Origin: a virus | Strand: one strand, 5' to 3' | IMG/VR virus record: IMGVR_UViG_3300030099_005390 | Coordinates: 1 to 37,630 of that record | Length of the DNA stretch: 37,630 bases | In this document: piece by piece, positions 1 through 6,146 of the stretch | How the letters are laid out: each line of letters opens with the position of its first letter | How positions within the stretch are numbered: position 1 is the stretch's first letter | Translations under genes and position numbers: made by a program | The notes under the pieces: model-generated | Told to the model about the DNA's origin: nothing | Databases searched by the model: none | The model's input: only the letters and a program-made list of their open reading frames with translations

Positions 1-23
1 GAAGGCACGCCCGGATTTGGTAA
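1..23 (+). other. Possible 3' end of the right-edge gene (if circular)
   Basis: The reading frame that leaves the right edge of the window continues, if base 37630 is joined to base 1, for eight more codons and then meets TAA at 21-23. That would give a 137-residue protein. This fits a circular or circularly permuted genome, but a random frame would also hit a stop this early about one time in three, so it is only suggestive. Confidence 0.35.
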
Positions 24-45
24 ATTAAAATAAATTATTTTTATC

Positions 46-84
46 TGTCAGATTTCGGCGGTCTTATCCGTCTAACACTGTAGA
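46..84 (+). promoter_or_regulatory. Repeated upstream box, copy A
   Basis: TGTCAGATT (46-54), then 14 bases, then CGTCTAAC (69-76), with a small dyad TCTA-N6-TAGA (71-84). The same arrangement recurs at 487-525 before the next gene. It does not read as a clean sigma70 promoter, so it may be an operator or a phage-specific control site. Function is inferred only from the repetition and the position upstream of two early genes. Confidence 0.45.
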
Positions 85-91
85 ACCCCTT

Positions 92-108
92 GCCCGCTTA
101 TCGCGGGC
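92..108 (+). terminator. Leader hairpin, possible attenuator
   Basis: GCCCGC (92-97) and GCGGGC (103-108) form a perfect six-pair GC stem with a five-base loop, followed by TTTGTGGG. It lies in the leader of the gene at 148. The weak T tail makes it a poor terminator; it could end the right-edge gene if the genome is circular, or act as a leader attenuator. Confidence 0.4.
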
Positions 109-147
109 TTTGTGGGTAGAGCTAACCTAATTATCAAGGGATTTATT

Positions 148-435
148 ATGACAGTATCAGAAGAAACCTACCGCAAGGTTAAGGAATTAACCGGATGCAA
201 TACCCGCGTTCTTAACTACAAATACCTAGGACCAACTAACTTCAAGGGGAGCCGCGTCAAAATCACTGACAAGCGCTTTAAGCGGTCTAAGACTATTTCC
301 TATGACCATCAATTCAGCAACGCGGTTGAAGTCGCAGTTAATTACCTGCTCTCTCATGGCTGGGATGTGGTGGGAACCAATAGCGATGCGTGCGTAATTA
401 TCATGGGTTCGTGGAACTCGGATAAACAACTGTAA
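148..435 (+). CDS. Unknown small early protein (95 aa)
   Basis: I do not recognise this 95-residue protein. It is basic in its first half, with a KVKELTGC stretch near the N-terminus and KRFKRSKTISYDH in the middle, which suggests nucleic-acid contact, but no family can be named. The start chosen is the ATG at 148, which has AAGGGA eight bases upstream; a GTG at 112 in the same frame lies inside the leader hairpin and is rejected. A leader box sits at 119-126. It is the first of the rightward early genes and is separated from the next by about 100 non-coding bases. Confidence 0.7.
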   Translation: MTVSEETYRKVKELTGCNTRVLNYKYLGPTNFKGSRVKITDKRFKRSKTISYDHQFSNAVEVAVNYLLSHGWDVVGTNSDACVIIMGSWNSDKQL

Positions 436-486
436 GACGCTTTACCAGTCCCATCGGTGCAAATCGGTGGGCCTGCATAAATCGTT

Positions 487-525
487 TGTCAGATTAAAAA
501 ATAAATTTCGTCTAACTTAGTAGAC
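487..525 (+). promoter_or_regulatory. Repeated upstream box, copy B
   Basis: TGTCAGATT (487-495), 13 bases of A/T-rich sequence, then CGTCTAAC (509-516) within the perfect dyad GTCTA-N6-TAGAC (510-525). It matches copy A at 46-84 and sits just before the leader box and start of the gene at 544. The rest of 436-543 holds a short direct repeat, ATCGGTG, spaced ten bases apart, and no gene. Confidence 0.45.
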
Positions 526-543
526 ACAAGAGGAGCTAACCCA

Positions 544-774
544 ATGTTTGAAAAAGTTATTCTTTGCCCGAATTGTAATGCGGGCATGTTTTCCACAACT
601 AAAGCACGGGCAGAAGCCCATTGGCTCTTGAGCGGTAAGCGCTCAACCGTGGCCATGCAAGGTCCTTGGACTTGCGGCGTTTGCAAGGCTGACTTTCACG
701 GTGGCCATGGCTTTGAAGGTGTGGTTGAGGATTTTGACGCAATGGTTCAAGCGGCCGAGGGGTTCAAGTTATGA
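544..774 (+). CDS. Small zinc-ribbon protein (76 aa)
   Basis: A 76-residue protein with two cysteine pairs, CPNC at residues 8-11 and CGVC at about 44-47, the layout of a one-zinc ribbon. HGGHG follows the second pair. Such small ribbons in phages usually bind DNA, RNA or a protein partner, but the exact role cannot be read from the sequence. The ATG at 544 is preceded by AGGAGCTAACCCA, in which the Shine-Dalgarno and the leader box overlap. Its stop overlaps the next start as ATGA, so the two are probably translationally coupled. Confidence 0.75.
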   Translation: MFEKVILCPNCNAGMFSTTKARAEAHWLLSGKRSTVAMQGPWTCGVCKADFHGGHGFEGVVEDFDAMVQAAEGFKL

Positions 775-1007
775 GAATGTTTATCCGAAAATGGAAAGCA
801 TGGGGCCTTATGTTTCGTCAATTGTGGCGAGTGACCCCGGATGACGCAAAGGGCCAACTCTTACTTGAGTTGTTATTTGACCCCGCGAAAATTCAACAAC
901 GGATGGACGCGGAGCATAATCACCAGATCAGAATGCGTGCGATGTTTTCGCGGCGTGCGTCAAGTTCGGAAATGATGTTCAGAGCAATGCTCAAAAGGAG
1001 AAAATAA
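771..1007 (+). CDS. Unknown basic early protein (78 aa)
   Basis: A 78-residue protein rich in Arg, Lys and Met, with basic ends (RMFIRKWKAW at the N-terminus, MLKRRK at the C-terminus) and a predicted helical middle. No family is recognised. The start overlaps the previous stop by four bases and the next gene begins three bases after its stop, so it is the middle member of a three-gene coupled set at 544-1249. It has no leader box of its own, in keeping with the rule that only the first gene of a set carries one. Confidence 0.7.
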   Translation: MRMFIRKWKAWGLMFRQLWRVTPDDAKGQLLLELLFDPAKIQQRMDAEHNHQIRMRAMFSRRASSSEMMFRAMLKRRK

Positions 1008-1009
1008 CA

Positions 1010-1249
1010 ATGACCGAAAAAATTATTGAAGGGACTTACGGGTCCCAATTCACCCCTTGCCAAGTGTTCGTATGCGGCGCTTGGTACGTCGTAGAGGGCG
1101 GTTCAACCGTCAACCGTGCGGCGTGTCCGTCCGTCCTTGTTGATGGTGTTGACGTTGAAACCATTCAGGACATCGACTGCTTCACCACTTCAGAAGTCGA
1201 CAGCTTAGAAGAGCTGGCCTCTGAGGTAGACGATTTTATCTACGGCTGA
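1010..1249 (+). CDS. Unknown acidic early protein (79 aa)
   Basis: A 79-residue acidic protein, the C-terminal third being strongly negative (DSLEELASEVDDF). Four cysteines (CQVFVC, ACPS, DCF) are not spaced as a known zinc site. No family is recognised. AGGAG lies just upstream, inside the 3' end of the preceding gene. Small acidic early phage proteins often bind and inhibit host proteins, but that is only a general tendency. A strong hairpin at 1262-1296 follows its stop. Confidence 0.7.
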   Translation: MTEKIIEGTYGSQFTPCQVFVCGAWYVVEGGSTVNRAACPSVLVDGVDVETIQDIDCFTTSEVDSLEELASEVDDFIYG

Positions 1250-1261
1250 TTGGCTCTACAT

Positions 1262-1296
1262 CAATCAGGTCGGTCTTGTTCAGGTCGGCCTGATTG
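1262..1296 (+). terminator. Intergenic hairpin, terminator-like without T tail
   Basis: CAATCAGGTCG (1262-1272) pairs with CGGCCTGATTG (1286-1296), 11 pairs with one G-U, around a 13-base loop that contains TTCAGG. No T run follows on either strand, so it may stabilise a 3' end, serve as an RNase site, or work as a DNA-level dyad, rather than terminate. A leader box begins seven bases downstream, at 1303. Confidence 0.5.
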
Positions 1297-1327
1297 AATG
1301 TTGAGCTAACCCATTCAGGAGAAAATT

Positions 1328-1579
1328 ATGATGTATAACGCACCAGAGAAAGACAGAGTCCTTATTTTTTCAAACAAGGCAAAAGCCCAGAGCTTCGTAA
1401 AGTCTCTCGATAAGAACGAAATTCGCGGGAAGTTTTCAGTTAAGAAAACAAAAGGGTGGAACACCTACAGCGTCGTGTTCAAACCACATTCGTATGCAGA
1501 CACTATCGAACTCATGAAAAAGTACGAGCCTGAAAAAAAGCACTACCGCGATATTAGTAAAGACGTGTCTAAAGGATAA
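1328..1579 (+). CDS. Unknown basic early protein (83 aa)
   Basis: An 83-residue lysine-rich protein. The pattern of alternating short helices and strands (KAKAQSFVKSL, then GKFSVKKTKGWNTYSVVF, then DTIELMKKYEP) suggests a small alpha/beta fold, possibly RNA- or DNA-binding, but no family is recognised. Two adjacent ATGs at 1328 and 1331 are both possible starts; CAGGAG at 1316-1321 suits either. A leader box lies at 1303-1310, and the box plus CATTCAGGAG forms a combined ribosome-binding region nearly identical to that of the next gene. Confidence 0.7.
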   Translation: MMYNAPEKDRVLIFSNKAKAQSFVKSLDKNEIRGKFSVKKTKGWNTYSVVFKPHSYADTIELMKKYEPEKKHYRDISKDVSKG

Positions 1580-1613
1580 ACAAAACCAGAGCTAACCCAT
1601 CCAGGAGATAACT

Positions 1614-1757
1614 ATGCCGCTTTATCTAATCACTACGCCCAAGGGCGAAAAATATGTAAGCCGATTCAGGTCAGAAACCGAGTGCGGCGACTGGGCTAAG
1701 AAATTTCTTGGGGCGGGTTGCCAAGTAAAAGAAATTCAGGACGCCCTTAAGAGCTAA
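1614..1757 (+). CDS. Unknown very small protein (47 aa)
   Basis: A 47-residue protein beginning MPLYLITTPKG, probably a single beta-hairpin plus helix. It is supported by a strong CCAGGAG six bases before the ATG and by the leader box at 1589-1596, the same architecture as the gene at 1328. No family is recognised. Its last codons, AGC TAA, are part of the next leader box at 1751-1758, so the box itself supplies the stop codon. Two ATTCAGG heptamers lie inside it, in different reading frames. Confidence 0.7.
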   Translation: MPLYLITTPKGEKYVSRFRSETECGDWAKKFLGAGCQVKEIQDALKS

Positions 1758-1769
1758 CCCATTCAGGAC

Positions 1770-1805
1770 TTGACGCGGGTATCAATCCCGTACTACAACA
1801 ACTAA
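1770..1805 (+). other. Possible 11-codon minigene or gene relic
   Basis: After the leader box at 1751 and a CATTCAGGA stretch, exactly as before genes 1328 and 1614, there is no ATG. A TTG at 1770 opens an 11-codon frame that stops at 1803-1805, and the next leader box begins at the very next base. It may be a minigene, the scar of a deleted gene, or promoter DNA, since TTGACG here resembles the -35 boxes at 7172 and 37176. Confidence 0.3.
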
Positions 1806-1833
1806 GAGCTAACTTTCAACAGAGGACAAAACT

Positions 1834-2112
1834 ATGAAAAATTTAAGAATCGATTGCGACATCAATCCGCCATCTCATTATGGGCTTGATTCAGGTCAGG
1901 CGTCATTGTGCGAGTTCACCGTCATGGTGGGCAAAAATTCATTCAGGTTGGATGAGTGGCTAAATGTTGACGGAACGCTTGAGCAGGTTGATAGTCACAT
2001 TAAGATTAATCAATCCGAAACATTCACCCAGGTCGTCAGCGCCCTGGGTTGCACCGATGAAGAGCTTTGGGACGCTTTGAGCGCATCGGCGTTGGACGAG
2101 GTGACGGTATGA
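1834..2112 (+). CDS. Unknown acidic early protein (92 aa)
   Basis: A 92-residue protein with a beta-rich N-terminal half and an acidic helical C-terminus ending in ALDEVTV. Not recognised. AGAGGA lies ten bases before the ATG and a leader box is at 1806-1813. The stop overlaps the next start as ATGA. Codons 19-38 contain two ATTCAGG copies, read in different frames, so the heptamer is not kept for the sake of the protein sequence. Confidence 0.7.
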   Translation: MKNLRIDCDINPPSHYGLDSGQASLCEFTVMVGKNSFRLDEWLNVDGTLEQVDSHIKINQSETFTQVVSALGCTDEELWDALSASALDEVTV

Positions 2113-2327
2113 CAGAGCCATTATCGTTTTACTCCGCGTGGGCTCCATGGATAAAGGAGTCCAGGAGTTTTCAGCACCTTGTTGACCTTATCATGTTTTA
2201 TTTAGACTGGCCGGAAGGCTCCACTTATCAGGAGAATATGTTTGAGGCTCTTTTTGTCGAGGAAGAATCAAAGGCCGAGGAGCTAATCGGTACAGCGCAC
2301 TGGGTTCATGAGGGGCTACCGACATGA
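2109..2327 (+). CDS. Unknown acidic early protein (72 aa)
   Basis: A 72-residue aromatic-rich acidic protein (FYSAWAPWIKES at the start, FVEEESKAEEL later). The start chosen is the ATG overlapping the stop of the previous gene; an in-frame GTG-type start at 2067 would lie deep inside that gene and has no reason to be preferred. Its own stop overlaps the next start by four bases. No family is recognised. It is the middle of a coupled set running from 1834 to about 3791. Confidence 0.65.
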   Translation: MTEPLSFYSAWAPWIKESRSFQHLVDLIMFYLDWPEGSTYQENMFEALFVEEESKAEELIGTAHWVHEGLPT

Positions 2328-3436
2328 CAAACATCCTACATTTTGACACCGATACCAGTTCAATCACAGCGGGGCCGGGTTCTAAAAATTCAGGTCAACC
2401 GGGCCGGGTTCATTTTGAGGTGGTGAAGAAACGAGTCGAGAAGTCGAGCCGCAAAAAGCTTACGCCTGAAGAATATCTCAAAGTGACATTCAGGACGATG
2501 TATCATATTGACCGGGACTTCTTGAACCGGGGACAAATGCCAAGTGAACACGTTCACCACAACAGCCTCGTAATGACCGCCGACTTTATTGAATCTGGTC
2601 GGCAGGTTTTTGAATTAGGACCAGTCTTGGCCGATGCTTTTCTTTCGACCAAGCTGACCAACATCAAGCTCGAACACGTCCGTACTCCATTCAGGACAAT
2701 TTATATCACAATCCCGCAAGGACTGGCTCAGGTCTGGGGTGGAAGGCGTACGGGGTTTCATAACGTCGATGGTGTCTACATCACTCGGGACACGACGGGC
2801 GCTTTGAAAATCATGTGGTGGGGTGGGCCTAACGCCAAATCACTAGACCCGTGCGATGATGCCATGGGATGGCTAACGATTAAGCCGGAAGTTCTTTCTG
2901 GTCCTGTGCCTGAAACAGTAGAGGATTATCTCGATGTGCTCTTTTCAGGTGCTTCTGCCTATCGTCCTGATTCGCTCGGAGACAGGCCGAGCCCGGAAGA
3001 GTTCAGACACCTATCTCATCTTGAAGACACCAACGCGCGTAGAGCGGTGCGTCTTGCCATAAACACCTGTCTCTATCTGACATCGCCAAAGAACCCGGTT
3101 GCAGTCGATAGGCGACACAAGCAGCAGAACGACTTGGTGAATAAGCTATGCGAAAACAAGCCCAAGACAGAGCGAGAGGCCAAGAAGCTGGCGACAAAGG
3201 TGAGCAAGTTTAAGCAGGTCTACCTTACGAGGCTCGGGCCTGACATCGAGAAAGAGGGCAAGAAAAGCCCCGACAAGAAAACACCCGGCACATGGGTCAT
3301 GGCTCACTGGTCCCTGTACTGGACTGGTAAGGGTCGCCAAATACCCAGGATGGTGTTCAAGAAGCCTTACTTTAGAGGCAACTTAGAAGATAAAGACCAA
3401 GGCAAGAACTACGACGTGAGGAGCGAAAGAACATGA
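2324..3436 (+). CDS. Phage/plasmid accessory protein, AcrVA2-like C-terminus (370 aa)
   Basis: A 370-residue protein and the largest of the early block. Its C-terminus, about residues 320-360, carries a VMAHWSLYWTGKGR segment followed by KKPYFRG. From memory, this matches a pattern (VxxHW, GxGR, then PYxRG) shared by large uncharacterised phage and plasmid proteins and by homologues of the anti-CRISPR AcrVA2. That link rests on a remembered motif and is not proof of anti-CRISPR activity. A central lysine-rich region (about 265-315) is probably helical. The N-terminal 25 residues look disordered. It overlaps its neighbours by four bases on each side, so it is translated together with them as an early, possibly counter-defence, protein. 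Confidence 0.55.
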   Translation: MTNILHFDTDTSSITAGPGSKNSGQPGRVHFEVVKKRVEKSSRKKLTPEEYLKVTFRTMYHIDRDFLNRGQMPSEHVHHNSLVMTADFIESGRQVFELGPVLADAFLSTKLTNIKLEHVRTPFRTIYITIPQGLAQVWGGRRTGFHNVDGVYITRDTTGALKIMWWGGPNAKSLDPCDDAMGWLTIKPEVLSGPVPETVEDYLDVLFSGASAYRPDSLGDRPSPEEFRHLSHLEDTNARRAVRLAINTCLYLTSPKNPVAVDRRHKQQNDLVNKLCENKPKTEREAKKLATKVSKFKQVYLTRLGPDIEKEGKKSPDKKTPGTWVMAHWSLYWTGKGRQIPRMVFKKPYFRGNLEDKDQGKNYDVRSERT

Positions 3437-3618
3437 CAAAGCTAACAAAATACAAAGAGGGGGCGCAGGAGTTTGTTGTTTATCCTGAGCCGTCCAATGA
3501 CTGGATTGATACCTTTATGGGCGGCGTGCTTACGCTCGGGGTGTGCGGGTCGGTCACGCTTGGCGTTCTTATTATTCTCAAAACACTTTTAAATATTTTA
3601 ACGGGGGCAGGACAATGA
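3433..3618 (+). CDS. Small single-pass membrane protein (61 aa)
   Basis: A 61-residue protein with a hydrophilic first half and one clear transmembrane segment at about residues 29-51 (FMGGVLTLGVCGSVTLGVLI). The N-terminus is probably cytoplasmic by charge. No family is recognised. It starts by overlapping the previous stop and ends overlapping the next start. The sequence AAGCTAAC lies within its codons 3-5 (KLT), the same place the box takes in the helicase gene. Confidence 0.65.
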   Translation: MTKLTKYKEGAQEFVVYPEPSNDWIDTFMGGVLTLGVCGSVTLGVLIILKTLLNILTGAGQ

Positions 3619-3791
3619 AAGGCAGAATGACACGAAGCGTTAAAACAATAACCCATCCCGAGTACGGGGATGTCGAATGGATTGACACCAATGACTCAGG
3701 CACCGAAATAAAAATCCGATACTGGGACCCTCGTGATGGACTAATTACACGCTGGGTTGACTGGACATTTCCAACAAAGAAAGAGAGCTAA
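3615..3791 (+). CDS. Unknown small protein (58 aa)
   Basis: A 58-residue protein with a probable all-beta core (GDVEWIDTNDSG then EIKIRYWDPRDG), tryptophan-rich, ending FPTKKES. The start is the ATG overlapping the previous stop and preceded by GGGGGCAGGA; an upstream in-frame start at 3543 falls inside the membrane protein and is rejected. Its stop codon lies in the next leader box (AGC TAA at 3787-3791), as in the gene at 1614. Confidence 0.65.
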   Translation: MKGRMTRSVKTITHPEYGDVEWIDTNDSGTEIKIRYWDPRDGLITRWVDWTFPTKKES

Positions 3792-3793
3792 CC

Positions 3794-4465
3794 ATGACAG
3801 ACAGAAAAATAATCGACTCTATGGGGCAATTGACAACAAGCATTATGCTCTCCGGTGGGAACAACTACGTAGACCGCTCAGGCTGGAGGCCAGGGCCATG
3901 GATGTTTGAGCGCCGTGATGAATACCAATGGACAGACCAAAAAACGGGATTCAGGTGCTGTATTCGCAGGCATCCCCGATACGGAACCCTTAATGGCTAT
4001 GTCGGACTTCCCCCGGGTCACTTTGGCTACGGGCAAGACCCGAACGAGGCGGGGAATAAGTTCTGGTGGGACTACAGTGTTCACTGGGGCGTAAACTTTG
4101 GGGGCTATGTAAATAATCCCGAGCACCCTGAAACTCAAAGAATGTGGCCCGGGTCGAAGTTTCCAGAAGAGAATAACCTGTGGTGGGTTGGTTTCGATTG
4201 CAACCACTCAGGTGACGCGGTTCCCTCCTCGGTTGACCACATCGTAGGGTGTAACGATTATAAAGATATCGGATTTGTGCGCAGACAGATTGAGGGATTA
4301 CTGGAGCAATTAGAGGAAAAAGAGAGAGAGATGGAAGAGGAAGAAAAGAAAGCACCTAAAGCTAAAATTGTACTTACGGCGAAGGTTGTGGTTGATGGCG
4401 TGGTAATCTTGGAGCAGGACGTTTTAACGATTGCCAAGCCAGAAGAAGAATGGCAGCAAGTCTGA
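3794..4465 (+). CDS. Conserved mobile-element hypothetical protein with Glu-rich tail (223 aa)
   Basis: A 223-residue protein. Residues 1-170 match, by memory of the pattern, a hypothetical protein common on phages, plasmids and integrative elements: PWMFERRDEYQW, CIRRHPRYGTLNGYVGLPPG, VHWGVNFGG, then WWVGFDCNHSGD. The usual family motif is VHGGLTF; here Gly is Trp (VHWG). The conserved His, Cys and Asp (FDCNH, GD) look like a metal or catalytic site, but the function is unknown. A long acidic helix (EQLEEKEREMEEEEKK) and a short beta-like tail follow, which I do not associate with the family. The leader box runs directly into the ATG at 3794. Confidence 0.65.
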   Translation: MTDRKIIDSMGQLTTSIMLSGGNNYVDRSGWRPGPWMFERRDEYQWTDQKTGFRCCIRRHPRYGTLNGYVGLPPGHFGYGQDPNEAGNKFWWDYSVHWGVNFGGYVNNPEHPETQRMWPGSKFPEENNLWWVGFDCNHSGDAVPSSVDHIVGCNDYKDIGFVRRQIEGLLEQLEEKEREMEEEEKKAPKAKIVLTAKVVVDGVVILEQDVLTIAKPEEEWQQV

Positions 4466-4494
4466 TTGACTGACAGGCTTCTCGCCTATACTTT
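4466..4494 (+). promoter_or_regulatory. Probable sigma70-type promoter for the helicase gene
   Basis: TTGACT (4466-4471), 17-base spacer, TACTTT (4489-4494), inside the A/T-rich string TATACTTTTATATT. It begins one base after the previous stop codon and about 50 bases before the helicase start, so the helicase may be transcribed separately from the early block. Confidence 0.6.
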
Positions 4495-4541
4495 TATATT
4501 TCAATTTTAATGTGGGGCGCTGCGCGGCGCTGGGGAAAATC

Positions 4542-5936
4542 ATGAATGAGCTAACCCGCTATGTATCAGATAGCTTGAGCGAGCTTACACCTTCATCCGG
4601 GAGTGACCCGGTACTGGCTAGGCTTTTGATTGAGGTTTTAGAACGCAAGGGAGAAGGCTTTAAAACCGTCAGCACTGACGGAAGCTTCTACCTTTTCACA
4701 GGGATTCACTGGGAGCGTGTAACGCACGAGGTTCTCAAAAGCATGGCCTTGGAGCTGGATGGGCTATGGCTACCGGGGGAGAAGCCCAAGCGCCTCATGG
4801 TCAATCTGAAGAAGGCTGAATCCATAGCCAAGACTATGCTCCTGGTTCATGAGATTCGAAAAGAGAAACTCTTCGAGGATGCCCCTGCTGGGGTAGCTGC
4901 TGCTGATGGGTTCTGGACGATTGACGAATTTGGTGCCGAGATGTTTGAGCACTCGCCGGATAACCTTTGCACTTGGTCCTACGATTTTGAGATCAACCCG
5001 CAGGTCAAGCCAGTCAAGTGGCTTCAGTTTCTTGATTCTCTTTGGAGGGATGACGAGGATAAGCAGTCCAAGATTGACGCAGCGCAGGAGTGGCTAGGCG
5101 CTTGCTTGATCGGCAAGGCTACGGATTACAGTCGTGCCCTCTTGTGCCTCGGCTCAGGTGGGAACGGCAAGAGCTTATTTATGAAGTGCGCCGAGCTTCT
5201 CTTCAACATTGAGCAGGTCGCAAGTGCGAGCCCGAAGCGCTGGGATCATGAGTATTATGTCAGCACCCTGATAAATGCCCGTTTGAATCTTTGCGCCGAG
5301 CTGCCGGAATATAAGGCACTGGAAGCCAGCGACATGTTTAAGTCTGTTATTTCTGGTGACAGATTAAGCGCACGGCAGCCCCATTGTCCGGTCTATACTT
5401 TTGTCCCTCGATGCGGCCATTTGTTCAGCGCCAACTCTTTGCCCTCAATCGGGTCGGGTGATTATTCGGATGGGTTCTTTCGGCGCTTCTTGGTCCTCTC
5501 TTTTAACCGCAGTTTTACAAATGATTATGCACTGGAGCGCCGCAGTCAGTCCGACATCATTGAGGAGATAGAGGCCGAGCGTCCCGCGATAGTGCACTGG
5601 GCGCTTGAAGGTGCTTCCAGGTTGCTTCGACGTGGTGAGTATACGCTTCCTCATTCTCATAGTGCGACAATTGTGCAATGGCACGAGGATTCGGACCCGG
5701 TTAAGGACTTCGTAAAAGCGTGCTGCACTGGGGGCGAGAGTCGGCTGGCTGATTTGTATGATGCCTTTAAAGAGTACTGCCTATCTACAGGCAGGAGGCA
5801 CGGGAGCAGCAAGGCGATGGCTAAGAGGTTGCGCCTTCATGGGCACAATTCAAAGCTGAAAACAGCCGGTACGGTGTTTGATATTCAAACCAAGCTCCGC
5901 GCCGACTGGTCAGATTGTAATTCTTCAGGCTTCTAA
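4542..5936 (+). CDS. D5/P4-type helicase (SF3 AAA+), replication protein (464 aa)
   Basis: A replicative helicase of superfamily 3, of the kind that unwinds DNA at a phage origin. In the 464-residue protein, the N-terminal 190 residues correspond to the D5_N type region. The Walker A motif GSGGNGKS lies at about 204-211, a Walker-B-like NLCAELPEY at about 250, a sensor-like FSANSLPS near 305, and the arginine pair FFRRF after it. The C-terminal 90 residues probably form a DNA-binding winged helix. The start chosen is the ATG at 4542 with GGGGAAAA upstream; the in-frame GTG at 4512 gives only a low-complexity extension. The leader box lies inside the gene, as codons 3-5 (ELT). The Prim-Pol it would work with is encoded separately at 8934. 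Confidence 0.88.
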   Translation: MNELTRYVSDSLSELTPSSGSDPVLARLLIEVLERKGEGFKTVSTDGSFYLFTGIHWERVTHEVLKSMALELDGLWLPGEKPKRLMVNLKKAESIAKTMLLVHEIRKEKLFEDAPAGVAAADGFWTIDEFGAEMFEHSPDNLCTWSYDFEINPQVKPVKWLQFLDSLWRDDEDKQSKIDAAQEWLGACLIGKATDYSRALLCLGSGGNGKSLFMKCAELLFNIEQVASASPKRWDHEYYVSTLINARLNLCAELPEYKALEASDMFKSVISGDRLSARQPHCPVYTFVPRCGHLFSANSLPSIGSGDYSDGFFRRFLVLSFNRSFTNDYALERRSQSDIIEEIEAERPAIVHWALEGASRLLRRGEYTLPHSHSATIVQWHEDSDPVKDFVKACCTGGESRLADLYDAFKEYCLSTGRRHGSSKAMAKRLRLHGHNSKLKTAGTVFDIQTKLRADWSDCNSSGF

Positions 5937-6146
5937 TTCATCAAGCCAAGCCTCTGGTGGAATGCCGCAGGCTTTCTTGAACTTCACAGCGAGTTCGAGG
6001 CTTGGCTTATACTTCCCACTCATTACCCTCGATGCGTGCTCTGGCGATATGTCCACCATATAACTAATCTCATTTTGATTCTTGTCGTTCTTCTTCATGA
6101 ACTGGCGGAGTTTCTTCACACCTTTGTTTGGTATCGCTTTCGTCAT
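5925..6146 (-). CDS. XRE/Cro-type helix-turn-helix regulator (73 aa)
   Basis: A 73-residue single-domain DNA-binding protein. Residues 24-58 fit the classical helix-turn-helix: NQNEISYMVDISPEHASRVM, then SGKYKPSLELAVKFKKACG. It has no oligomerisation or peptidase domain, so it resembles Cro or an HigA-type antitoxin rather than a full CI repressor. AAGGAG lies just upstream of the ATG, within the 3' end of the nuclease gene, so it is co-transcribed with that gene. Its 3' end overlaps the helicase by 12 bases. It is the only recognisable transcription regulator in the window and therefore a candidate to bind the dyads at 36123, 7172 or 510, but no direct evidence links them. Confidence 0.8.
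   Translation of the reverse strand: MTKAIPNKGVKKLRQFMKKNDKNQNEISYMVDISPEHASRVMSGKYKPSLELAVKFKKACGIPPEAWLDELEA

Noticed and set aside
1769-1800. Third TTGACG-type promoter
   Set aside because: TTGACG at 1770 has only a partial match to GCATCAT (GTATCAAT) and a poor -10 (CTACAA), so it is noted but not counted as a family member.
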